A stretch of DNA of 35,401 nt from Phycisphaerales bacterium (GTDB lineage: Bacteria; Planctomycetota; Phycisphaerae; Phycisphaerales; SM1A02). Under the pieces are notes generated by a model that searched no databases, had not been told where the DNA came from, and saw only the letters and a list, made by a program, of their open reading frames with translations. The DNA is taken from NCBI GenBank assembly GCA_030748805.1, contig JASMLG010000094.1, positions 1 to 35,401 of the forward strand. The letters run 5' to 3'. Within the stretch, counting starts at the first letter, position 1; each line of letters starts with the position of its first letter. This document shows, one piece after another, positions 25,942 through 33,266 of the stretch. The position numbers and the translations under genes were made by a program.

Positions 25942-27543
25942 ATGACCATAAAAATCCTAATCGCAGACAAACTCGCCAAAGAAGGTGCTTCTTTTCTACG
26001 CTCTCAAAATGGGGTGGAAGTGCTTGAAAACACTGGACTTAGCGGAGATGAGTTGGTTTCGGCAATTTCCAATGTTCAGGGTGTAATAGTCAGATCAGCA
26101 GTCAAATTACCTCAGGAAACGCTTGAAAAGGCATTTGAGGACCCAAAGTGCTCTCTAAGGGGCATTGCTAGAGCCGGTGTGGGGGTAGATAACATCCACC
26201 TCCCTACTGCAACTAAACTTGGAGTTGCGGTAATGAATTCTGCATCAGCTTCCACAATTACGACCGCAGAGCACGCTTTTGCCCTCATGATCTCGTTGGC
26301 TCGGAACGTATCTAATTCAAACGCTATATTTCGAAGTGGCGGCTGGGATCGAGCAAATTTTGTTGGGGTACAACTTGCAGGTCGCACTCTCGGCATCGTG
26401 GGTATGGGAAGAATTGGACAAGCAATGGCAAGAAGAGCAATTGCCTTTGGAATGGAAGTTATTGGTTTTGACCCATTCATGAAAGAGCCTACCGCTCTTG
26501 ATGGGAAGGTTAGAATGATGCAGTCGTTTGATGATTTAATCGAACAAGTTGACATTGTGACTTTCCATGTTCCTCGTACTGAACAAACAACTGGAATGTT
26601 AAGTTCTGAACAATTTGCAAAATGTAAGCCAGATCTTTTGGTAATTAATGCCGCCCGAGGTGGAATTGTTGATGAAGATGCTCTTATGGCGGCACTTGAT
26701 GAAGGAAAGTGCGCGGGTGCTGCAATTGATGTTTATCTTTCAGAGCCACCTGCCGAAGATCATCCTTTCCGCTCACATCCAAAAGTGTTGTGTACTCCGC
26801 ACCTTGGCGCTTCAACTGTTGAAGCACAAGAAGCGGTTGCTGTAAACGCGTGCTCATCACTTCTTCGTTATTTACAGGGGGAAGGACTTGATAGTGCTGT
26901 CAATGCTGGGGGGCTTGATTTAGAACTTAACAATAGACAGCGTACTTTTGTTGATCTAGCACAACGAATGATTACATTACTTGGCACAGTTGCAAACCTA
27001 CCAAAAACACAAGAAGTTACTATTGAACTTCGCGGAAAAACAACTGAAGGCAAGGGTGACACAATTGCTAGATACACCTTGGTCGCACTTTTGCAAAAAT
27101 GCTGCAACGAACCTGTTTCAATTATTAATGTAACAGCCATGGCACGAGAACTTGGCATTACTGCGTCTACTGTGGTTGGTTCACCCGAAGCAATTGACTC
27201 ACTATCAATAAAAACATATGGTGAAAAAGAACATTTCATTGAAGGAACCGTTCACGCAGATGGTCAACCGAGAATTACAAACATCGATGGGCGTGGTTTT
27301 GATATGGTGCCATCGGGTCACATGATTGCACTGTTCAACGACGACCAGCCGGGAATGGTTGGGAAAGTTGGAGCAATTCTTGGCGAAGCTGACATGAACA
27401 TTGACGAGATGGTCATCGGTCATGGTGATAAAGACGGAGTTGCCATGATGATTATCAAGACAAATACTGTGCCAAGTGATGATTTACTTGCACAACTTGC
27501 AGGCATTGACGGCGTGTCTAAAGTTGCCAGCGCCGAGATTTGA
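25942..27543 (+). CDS. serA: D-3-phosphoglycerate dehydrogenase
   Basis: First enzyme of serine synthesis, NAD-dependent, 533 aa, the long type with an intervening ASB domain and C-terminal ACT domain. Rossmann motif GIVGMGRIGQ at 151-160; catalytic Arg239 (NAARGGIVDE), Glu268 (LSEPPAEDHP) and His287 (PHLGAST). The ACT domain (about 458-533, HMIALFNDDQPGMVGKVGAIL) probably gives serine feedback control. The substrate loop usually reading NSPxGNT is NSASASTITTAEHA here, a mild divergence. It diverges from rpsO. Confidence 0.94.
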   Translation: MTIKILIADKLAKEGASFLRSQNGVEVLENTGLSGDELVSAISNVQGVIVRSAVKLPQETLEKAFEDPKCSLRGIARAGVGVDNIHLPTATKLGVAVMNSASASTITTAEHAFALMISLARNVSNSNAIFRSGGWDRANFVGVQLAGRTLGIVGMGRIGQAMARRAIAFGMEVIGFDPFMKEPTALDGKVRMMQSFDDLIEQVDIVTFHVPRTEQTTGMLSSEQFAKCKPDLLVINAARGGIVDEDALMAALDEGKCAGAAIDVYLSEPPAEDHPFRSHPKVLCTPHLGASTVEAQEAVAVNACSSLLRYLQGEGLDSAVNAGGLDLELNNRQRTFVDLAQRMITLLGTVANLPKTQEVTIELRGKTTEGKGDTIARYTLVALLQKCCNEPVSIINVTAMARELGITASTVVGSPEAIDSLSIKTYGEKEHFIEGTVHADGQPRITNIDGRGFDMVPSGHMIALFNDDQPGMVGKVGAILGEADMNIDEMVIGHGDKDGVAMMIIKTNTVPSDDLLAQLAGIDGVSKVASAEI

Positions 27544-27581
27544 TTTAAACAAACGACCTCGGGATAGTTTTTGTTCAATTA

Positions 27582-28796
27582 TTAAAACCAATAACCAACT
27601 GGGTGGGAAAGAAATTGGTCTAATGCAATTCCGTTTTGTCCGACCAAAATTGATTTTGTCACATCGAATTTCTTAGAGAAACTTATTATTCCGCCATGTT
27701 TTTGCAAAGACGGTTTGCCTTTTCCAGTTCCGACTTCGATTGCAACAATCGCATCGCCTCTTCGCAAAATAAAATCGATTTCCTTGTTGCGATCTCGCCA
27801 ATAAAATAATTCACATGCACCTACCGCTGCTGCGTTGGCTAGATACGCTCCAACCGCGGACTCAACTAACCTGCCATAGTACTCTTTGTCATCAATGGTC
27901 TGGTTTTTCGTCTTTCCACTTTGTGCACTCATTAATGCTGTATTTAACACCTGTAATTTTGGAATAGAATTTCGTGTTCGAACAATTGCTGTAGAAAACT
28001 TCTGCAATCCCCGCACCATTCCGGCACCAGAAAGCAATTCCAGATAATGCGCTAGCGTAGTTGTGTTTCCTGCATCGTGTAATTGACCTAACATTTTTGT
28101 GTATGAAAGCAATTGGCCAGAGTATGCACAACTTAATTCAAATAAACGTCTTAATAAAATGGGCTTGTCTACTCTAGAAAGTAAGAGTACGTCTTTTGAA
28201 ATTGTCGGTTCAATAATTGCATCCAAAATGTATTGTGTCCACCGGTTGTGGTCGTCTGCAAAAGTGGCGGCACCGGGATACGATCCATACATAATAAACT
28301 GGTCTAAAGTAAAACCAAAACAATTGTTCATTTCGGAAAAGTTCCAATGTGGCACCCTGATAACTTCAAACCTACCCATTAAACTTTCAGTCAACCCCTG
28401 TTGTACAAGCAGCGGTGCAGAACCAAGAAGAACGACCTTGAGTGCAATTCCGCTAATTGAATCCTCGTCCCAAAGTTGTTTAACAACTGCTGACCAGTTC
28501 GCTATTTTCTGTACCTCATCAACAATGAGGATCGCTTCTTTCGCTGCAGATTCTTTCGCAAGAAGGCGAGCAATTTCCCATTGCTTCGTGAGCCAAGTTA
28601 CATCTTGCAACGTTGGACCATCTGCACTTACGTAGTGGCTTTTGTGTGTATCACCTTCAACCGCTTGCAGAGCGATGGTTGTTTTGCCCACCTGCCTAGG
28701 ACCAGCAAGTACTTGGATAAATTTCCTCTGCTGAGCTAAACGGCTCTTGAGGATTTCCACTTGCGAGCGTTGAAATGATGGCAACAAATTACTCAT
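27582..28796 (-). CDS. AAA_14 / DUF4143 ATPase
   Basis: A 404-aa P-loop ATPase. Walker A GPRQVGKTT (32-40), Walker B ILIVDEVQ (Asp93, Glu94), then LLGSAPLLVQQGLTESLMGRF, the family's sensor region. The C-terminal DUF4143 part has YGRLVESAVGAYL and YWRDRNKEIDFILRRGDAIVAIEVG, resembling a PD-(D/E)xK-like core. The family is very widespread, patchy and of unknown role; it is often seen among accessory or mobile genes. No antitoxin or nuclease is adjacent. A palindromic operator overlaps the ribosome-binding region, suggesting autorepression. It is the only gene here that looks clearly accessory. Confidence 0.88.
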   Translation of the reverse strand: MSNLLPSFQRSQVEILKSRLAQQRKFIQVLAGPRQVGKTTIALQAVEGDTHKSHYVSADGPTLQDVTWLTKQWEIARLLAKESAAKEAILIVDEVQKIANWSAVVKQLWDEDSISGIALKVVLLGSAPLLVQQGLTESLMGRFEVIRVPHWNFSEMNNCFGFTLDQFIMYGSYPGAATFADDHNRWTQYILDAIIEPTISKDVLLLSRVDKPILLRRLFELSCAYSGQLLSYTKMLGQLHDAGNTTTLAHYLELLSGAGMVRGLQKFSTAIVRTRNSIPKLQVLNTALMSAQSGKTKNQTIDDKEYYGRLVESAVGAYLANAAAVGACELFYWRDRNKEIDFILRRGDAIVAIEVGTGKGKPSLQKHGGIISFSKKFDVTKSILVGQNGIALDQFLSHPVGYWF

Positions 28797-28801
28797 GACA
28801 C

Positions 28802-28827
28802 TGAGTAATATTACTCAATATATTGAG
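28802..28827 (-). promoter_or_regulatory. Overlapping palindromic operator of the AAA_14 gene
   Basis: TGAGTAATATTACTCA (28802-28817) is a perfect 16-bp palindrome and CTCAATATATTGAG (28814-28827) a perfect 14-bp palindrome; they share CTCA. Together they give three alternating half-sites of the form TGAGTAAT/TTGAG. The block starts six bases upstream of the AAA_14 ATG, so a bound dimer would cover the ribosome-binding site or transcription start. Confidence 0.65.
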
Positions 28828-28934
28828 CAAAATGTACTTTTATGGAAAAATATACAACAATCGTTAATTTTGGGCTTTAATCACCGTTTTTTTGAGCGGT
28901 TTTTTTACATAATCTCACTTGGAAAGAGTAATTC

Positions 28935-28954
28935 TTACTGAAAACGTTCAGTAA
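28935..28954. promoter_or_regulatory. Perfect hairpin in the gap between AAA_14 and the aminotransferase
   Basis: TTACTGAA-AACG-TTCAGTAA: 8-bp stem, 4-base loop. It would lie about 60 bases downstream of the aminotransferase stop on its transcript, but lacks a T-run, so it is not a typical terminator. The 219-base gap 28797-29015 otherwise holds the operator above, the repeat at 28964 and a T-rich stretch at 28886-28907; no gene is visible. Confidence 0.35.
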
Positions 28955-28963
28955 AAACCATGT

Positions 28964-28982
28964 GACAGTCACGTCGAAATCA
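28964..28982 (-). repeat. 19-bp dispersed repeat, copy B
   Basis: Reverse complement of 21519-21537, exact over 19 bases. In this copy the end extends to a perfect GTGAC-T-GTCAC inverted repeat (minus strand). Confidence 0.7.
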
Positions 28983-29015
28983 AACGCTGCGCGGGATTGT
29001 TTTAGACGTTTTATT

Positions 29016-30218
29016 TTAAAACTGAGCGAGCCAAGTGCCGATTTTGGTGACGCCCTCTTCGATTTGGTCTTCGCTACATGCAAACGAAAGGCGAATGTGA
29101 TTTGGTCCACACCCTCCAAAGTCGGTTCCTGGAACAACCGCGACACTCGTTTCATCAAGTAAGGCCTTAGTAAAGTTCACCGAATCAGTAATCTGCGTTC
29201 CAGCGGGTGATGTCTTGCCAAAGTAATACGAAATTTTTGGAAACGCATAAAAGGCACCTGTTGGCTGCGCGCACTCAACGTTTGGCCACTCTTGAATCAA
29301 CTTGAACATAAGCGCTGCACGTTTTGCAAAAACCTGCCGCATCGATTCTACTTCTTCGTTCATGCCAAGTGCCACTGGAATCGTTGCATAACAAAAACTT
29401 GTAATCGATGTATTGATTTGGCTCTGCAACGTATTCATCGCTTTTGCAACATTTTCTGGAGCACAAGCATAGCCAATGCGCCAGCCAGTCATTGCGAATG
29501 CTTTTGACAACCCGTTAATCGTAATAACTTGATGTGCTATCTCAGGAACTGAACCAAGTGAAAAATGTTCGATGTCACTGTAAATTAGCTTGTCGTAAAT
29601 TTCATCGCTAATAATATAAACGTCAGGGTGTCGCTCAAGCATTTTCGCAATTTCTTGCAACTCTGCTGGAGTGTACATCGTCCCGCAAGGGTTGCTTGGC
29701 GTGTTAATCATGATCGCTTTTGTGTTTGGTGTAATCGCCGCTTCAATTTCTTCAGGCGTACACTTAAAACCAGTTGACACATTGGTCGAGACCTCGACCA
29801 TCGTTCCACCCGCAAGTTTAATCATCGGCTTGTAACTCACCCACGCAGGAGTTGGTACAACGACTTCATGGTTTTTTCCCGCGTCTAGAATAGACATCAA
29901 CGCTAGGTTGATAGACATTTTTGCACCCGAATTGATTGAGATGTTTTTCTCAGTACAATCAATATTGTTTTCGGTGCGCAATTTGTTTGCGATTGCTTCA
30001 CGCGCTTCTGGTGTTCCAGAAGATGGCATGTAGTGTGTTGCTCCCGAGTGTAGGGAGTCAATTGCTGCCTGTGTTATCTTCTCGGGGGTGTCGAAGTCGG
30101 GCTCGCCAGCACCAAAGGCGATGACATCTTTGCCTTGTGCTTTCATCTCTTTCACTTGAGCGCTAATTGCCAAAGTGATTGAAGGTGGTATTGATTTCGC
30201 TCTGTTTGAAATTTCCAT
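29016..30218 (-). CDS. Aspartate/aromatic-type aminotransferase (class I, PLP)
   Basis: A 400-aa fold-type I aminotransferase of subgroup I-gamma, probably acting on aspartate. It starts MEISNRAKSIPPSITLAIS, which matches the family's usual N-terminus, so I choose the ATG at 30218 over those at 30245 and 30314 (the latter overlaps prfB). Seen: GAGEPDFDTP, HYMPSSGTPE, TPSNPCGTMY, ISDEIYDKL, PLP-binding lysine (about 239) in NGLSKAFAMTGWRIGY, and RLSFACS near the end with the carboxylate-binding arginine. No clear Shine-Dalgarno. Codon use is GC-richer than in neighbours, as in pnp, hinting at high expression. It diverges from prfB. Confidence 0.9.
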   Translation of the reverse strand: MEISNRAKSIPPSITLAISAQVKEMKAQGKDVIAFGAGEPDFDTPEKITQAAIDSLHSGATHYMPSSGTPEAREAIANKLRTENNIDCTEKNISINSGAKMSINLALMSILDAGKNHEVVVPTPAWVSYKPMIKLAGGTMVEVSTNVSTGFKCTPEEIEAAITPNTKAIMINTPSNPCGTMYTPAELQEIAKMLERHPDVYIISDEIYDKLIYSDIEHFSLGSVPEIAHQVITINGLSKAFAMTGWRIGYACAPENVAKAMNTLQSQINTSITSFCYATIPVALGMNEEVESMRQVFAKRAALMFKLIQEWPNVECAQPTGAFYAFPKISYYFGKTSPAGTQITDSVNFTKALLDETSVAVVPGTDFGGCGPNHIRLSFACSEDQIEEGVTKIGTWLAQF

Positions 30219-30289
30219 GTCAGGAAGGATAGTCGATGTTTGCATAGTAGGCAGAGTACACGAAGCGCCCTTCTGATACCATGCCCACC

Positions 30290-31397
30290 ATGCATTTTGA
30301 AGCACATCAGCCAATTATTGACGACCTTGAGGCGCGGATTTTGACGATTCGTGATTCTCTTTGACTACGATGCAAAAGTAGAAAAAAGAGAAAAATTACA
30401 ACAAGATATGAATGGAGCGGGATTCTGGGACAGCCAGAGTGCTGCTCAGAAAGTAATCGACGAATACAAGGTGCTAAAAGCACAAACAAGCGATTTAGAA
30501 GATGTAATTGCTGACTTTGAGGACTCTCTTGTTGGATATGAACTTGCAAAAGAAGCTAATGATAAAGAATTGCTTGAGGAAGTCGACGAACAACTGTTCA
30601 AAATGCAATTTCGTATGGACAAAGTGGAGTCGCAATCCCTCCTAAATGGGAAACACGACTATCGAAACTGTTTTGTTTCAATTCAAAGCCGAGATGGTGG
30701 CACCGAGGCAGATGACTGGGCTTCAATGCTTGACAGAATGTACAAAAGTTACTGGGAACAAATGAACTTCAAAGCTGAAGAAATCAGCATGACCCATGGC
30801 ACTGAAGTAGGAATCAGTGAAGTAACCTATCTCATAAAGGGTCCAATGGCGTATGGTTACATGAGTTGTGAAAGAGGAACACATCGTTTAGCAAGGGTAT
30901 CCCCATTTAATGCTCAAGGGAAAAGACAAACTAGTTTTGCGACAATTGATGTTATTCCTGAATTTGACGAACAAGATGTAGAAATTGATGACAAAGACAT
31001 TGAGTTTACGACATTCGCTCGCTCTTCTGGCCCCGGTGGTCAAAACGTTAACAAAGTAGCTTCGGCTGTTCGAATTGTGCACAAGCCAACTGGCATTATG
31101 GTCGTAAGTTCTACACATAAAGCGCAATTACAAAACCGTAAACAAGCGATGCGAATTTTGCAAGCAAAGTTAGAGCAACTTGAAGAAGAAAGACGGCAAG
31201 CAGAACTCGACCAAGCAACCGGCGGTGCTGTTGACCAGGGCTGGGGAACCCAAATTCGAAGTTACGTTATTTACGACAACCGAGTGAAAGACCACCGCAC
31301 CAACCATGAGGTTGGCAACCCGCAAACTGTACTCGATGGTGCGCTTGAGGGCTTTATAGATGCTGAGTTAAAACGAAGACGGTCGTCGAAGAGTTAA
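30290..31397 (+). CDS. prfB: Peptide chain release factor 2, programmed +1 frameshift
   Basis: Terminates translation at UGA and UAA. The gene is split in two frames: 24 codons from the ATG at 30290 (opening [17 protein letters not shown]) end at CTT TGA (30359-30364); shifting +1 to GAC at 30363 continues as [23 protein letters not shown] to 31397, giving 368 aa, the normal RF2 length. The specificity tripeptide SPF ([16 protein letters not shown]) and catalytic GGQ (about 249-251, [11 protein letters not shown]) are present. An in-frame ATG at 30281 would add three residues. No Shine-Dalgarno precedes either ATG. The frameshift makes the gene sense its own product: slow UGA decoding favours the shift. 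Confidence 0.95.
30359..30365 (+). other. prfB: RF2 programmed frameshift site CTTTGAC
   Basis: The heptamer CTT TGA C is the standard RF2 slip site, with UGA in the poor CUUUGAC context. The internal Shine-Dalgarno (AGGGGG) three bases upstream in E. coli is not present; the preceding codons read ATT CGT GAT TCT. Confidence 0.92.
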
Positions 31398-31440
31398 TTC
31401 AGTGACAGTCATTCTTGCAAGAACACAAAACACACAAAAA

Positions 31441-31475
31441 TGGGACACACATTATTTCACCGTAGGGATGTCCCA
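31441..31475. repeat. Inverted repeat between prfB and the GNAT gene
   Basis: TGGGACA (31441-31447) and TGTCCCA (31469-31475) around a 21-base loop, in the 87-base gap between two convergent genes. The GGGACA tips also occur in the repeats near 15.6 kb. No T-run follows, so a repeat element is as likely as a terminator. A separate TGACAGTCA palindrome lies just upstream at 31403. Confidence 0.45.
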
Positions 31476-31484
31476 ACGTTTCAG

Positions 31485-31964
31485 TTATTCGATATCAATT
31501 CTTCGCATATACACATGCGGCATGGCATTCATCGTAAACTCTTTGCCGAAAATTTCAAAACCATTTTTGAGGTAAAAATCTTGTACGTTTTTTCTGGCTG
31601 TACACCAAATACCTTCTCCATCAGGGATAACCTTTAGAATTATTTCATTAAGTAACTTCTGTCCTATGTTCTTTCCTTGCATTTCTTTTTTTACTGCCAT
31701 TCCACGAAGTCGCCAAGGATGCCTTGGACAATAATCATGATTCTCAGGAAGTAAAGAAGCAACTGCAATAATCTCGTCGTCTAATTCAACTGCTACGTGT
31801 TTTGTTTTTGGGTCATAATCTAAATCGTAAGTCCAATTTTCCTTGGGTTGACCGGGACGCAAAACTGATTCCCTAAGCTCGTAGCAATCCTCTGCAGAAG
31901 CATTGAGAAAAAATTTTAGCACTGCTTCAATCTCACCACTCTGCAAGAAGGTAAGTTTCTCCAA
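31485..31964 (-). CDS. GNAT family N-acetyltransferase
   Basis: A 159-aa GCN5-like acetyltransferase. The acetyl-CoA-binding region is WRLRGMAVKKEMQGKNIGQKLL (in pieces: RLRGMAVKKEMQGKNIG), preceded by the VAVELDDEIIAVASLLPE strands and followed by IWCTARKNVQDFYLKNGFEIFG, the family's last strand and helix. Substrate unknown. The start is uncertain: the only upstream option is TTG at 31964, which overlaps the methyltransferase gene by 49 bases; another TTG at 31946 would do. It is likely co-transcribed with the methyltransferase. Confidence 0.82.
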   Translation of the reverse strand: MEKLTFLQSGEIEAVLKFFLNASAEDCYELRESVLRPGQPKENWTYDLDYDPKTKHVAVELDDEIIAVASLLPENHDYCPRHPWRLRGMAVKKEMQGKNIGQKLLNEIILKVIPDGEGIWCTARKNVQDFYLKNGFEIFGKEFTMNAMPHVYMRRIDIE

Positions 31965-32449
31965 ACAATACGGGTAGAGCCGCCCATAGTTGAATACCTG
32001 TGATTTATGTCAACTGTTCTTCGACGAGTTTCTTTTCTTATAGAAGGAGTGCCGAATATCTTTTTCATACCACGCATTCCAAGATATTCAAAATAGGCCA
32101 GTTCAGCACCATCTTTCATTAATCCGAACATAACTTCAAACAAATGCTGTACAAAGTCCACTGGAAAATTATTGAATGGCAATCCACAAATTACTGCATC
32201 AAATTTACCTTCAAGATCCGCTTCTTCGATAGGTGAGTTGTGCAAAACCACTTTTATGTTTTTATTCATTTCGCGAAAGTTTGAAAGAATAGAATCCTCT
32301 AATAATTTGCAAAAATCATCGCTCAATTCAACTATGTGCAACTCATCACCGTCATTTAAGTTTTTAAGAATCTCTTTAGTAAACGATCCTGTTCCAGCAC
32401 CAACTTCAAGAATCCTCTGGTTTGTAGTCATTTGCATTGACTTCACCAT
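31916..32449 (-). CDS. PmtA-like SAM-dependent methyltransferase (start codon unclear)
   Basis: A Rossmann-fold methyltransferase. From the ATG at 32449 it has 177 aa: RILEVGAGTGSFTKEIL is SAM motif I, and AVICGLPFNNFP and TRIVWRNLPSCRV fit phospholipid N-methyltransferase (PmtA) and rRNA adenine dimethylase relatives. In the same frame upstream of this ATG the codons read TTGAVAPSSRFLARS, which is the conserved PmtA N-terminal block, and the frame stays open to 32560. No ATG, GTG or TTG occurs there; the candidates are ATA (32509, 32521) or ATC (32530). So either a rare start is used or the N-terminus has been lost. The phospholipid substrate is inferred. Confidence 0.75.
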   Translation of the reverse strand: MVKSMQMTTNQRILEVGAGTGSFTKEILKNLNDGDELHIVELSDDFCKLLEDSILSNFREMNKNIKVVLHNSPIEEADLEGKFDAVICGLPFNNFPVDFVQHLFEVMFGLMKDGAELAYFEYLGMRGMKKIFGTPSIRKETRRRTVDINHRYSTMGGSTRIVWRNLPSCRVVRLKQC

Positions 32450-32529
32450 AGAGCGCGCTAAAAAACGTGAAGACGGAGCGACAGCCCCAGTCGTCCTATA
32501 GTTATGTATTGATTGAGTTATGAAGTGGA

Positions 32530-32901
32530 TTACGCGCTCGCTTGAGCTGTCGTCTTTTCTTCAGCCATCTTCACAAGTTGATCAAATGCCTTTGAATCTT
32601 GAATAGCAAGTTCACTCAACATTTTGCGGTTTATCAATACACCGGCTTGTGACAGTCCATTCATAAACCTGCTGTATCTTGTACCACGCATTCGACATGC
32701 TGCAGTAATTCTAGTAATCCATAATCGGCGGAAGTCGCGTTTACGTGCTCGACGATCTCTATATGCAAATTGACCTGCACGTGTCAAAGCAACTTTTGCT
32801 TGTTGCTTATGTCTACTTTTTGTTCCCCAGTAACCGCGAGCTTCGCGGAGGATTCTCTTTCGTGCCTTATTTCTTGCGGCACCTTTTCTTACGCGTGGCA
32901 T
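32530..32901 (-). CDS. rplT: 50S ribosomal protein L20
   Basis: Early 23S rRNA-binding assembly protein, 123 aa: MPRVRKGAARNKARKRIL, ARGYWGTKSRHKQQAK and WITRITAACRMRGTRYSRF are diagnostic. AGGAGC six bases before the ATG is a good Shine-Dalgarno. It follows rpmI by 90 bases; infC, the usual first gene of the operon, is not upstream. L20 commonly represses its own operon by binding the mRNA leader. Confidence 0.96.
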   Translation of the reverse strand: MPRVRKGAARNKARKRILREARGYWGTKSRHKQQAKVALTRAGQFAYRDRRARKRDFRRLWITRITAACRMRGTRYSRFMNGLSQAGVLINRKMLSELAIQDSKAFDQLVKMAEEKTTAQASA

Positions 32902-32930
32902 AAAAATGCTCCTATTAGTTCAGCCAGATC

Positions 32931-32970
32931 GGGGGTTTGACTAAGTATCAAATCACTTGAACCCGTCAAG
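32931..32970 (-). promoter_or_regulatory. Possible L20 autoregulatory leader between rpmI and rplT
   Basis: In the mRNA, CTTGA-CGGGT-TCAAG (32970-32956) forms a 5-bp hairpin, while the same GGGTT could instead pair with AACCC further down (32931-32937 region). The two pairings exclude each other, as in a switch. Found by eye; low certainty. Confidence 0.25.
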
Positions 32971-32991
32971 CATATCACTTCGATTTGTTTC

Positions 32992-33204
32992 TTACTTACC
33001 TGCAGTGAGTCGCAAATTAAGCATAGCCCCAATTCTCTTAACATCACTTTTGCCAACATAGTTTGGCTCTCTGTAAGAGCGCATCAACTTGCCTGATTTA
33101 TGGCTTCGCAAATGACCGCCGAATGCGCGGCTAATTTTTGCCTTACCTTTTGCAGTAATTTTTACTCTTTTCTTCAGACCTTTGTTTGGTTTTAACTTTG
33201 ACAT
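32992..33204 (-). CDS. rpmI: 50S ribosomal protein L35
   Basis: Small 23S rRNA-binding protein, 70 aa: KPNKGLKKRVKITAKGK, HLRSHKSGK and a final DVKRIGAML are typical. The frame is open back to 33318, but the ATG at 33204 has GGAG ten bases upstream and gives the standard length. It is first in the rpmI-rplT operon with its own promoter at 33233-33241. Confidence 0.95.
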   Translation of the reverse strand: MSKLKPNKGLKKRVKITAKGKAKISRAFGGHLRSHKSGKLMRSYREPNYVGKSDVKRIGAMLNLRLTAGK

Positions 33205-33232
33205 TTCTTTTCTACTCCAAATCGAACCGCGC

Positions 33233-33241
33233 ATTATATCA
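33233..33241 (-). promoter_or_regulatory. Extended -10 promoter of rpmI-rplT
   Basis: On the minus strand TGATATAAT, a perfect TATAAT with TGn extension, 28 bases from the rpmI ATG, so the leader would be about 22 bases. No clear -35. Confidence 0.5.
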
Positions 33242-33266
33242 GAATTATGAGGGATGGAATCGTGGT

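Noticed and set aside
28886..28907. Plus-strand terminator (ACCG ... CGGT with T-runs)
   Set aside because: Only four stem pairs with a long loop, and no plus-strand gene ends there; an unannotated small RNA cannot be excluded but has no positive support.
28877..29158. 93-codon minus-strand frame in the gap before the aminotransferase
   Set aside because: It overlaps the 3' end of the aminotransferase in another frame, has atypical composition and no domain; a shadow frame.
30219..30314. N-terminal extension of the aminotransferase
   Set aside because: Overlaps the prfB start on the other strand and is unlike family N-termini.
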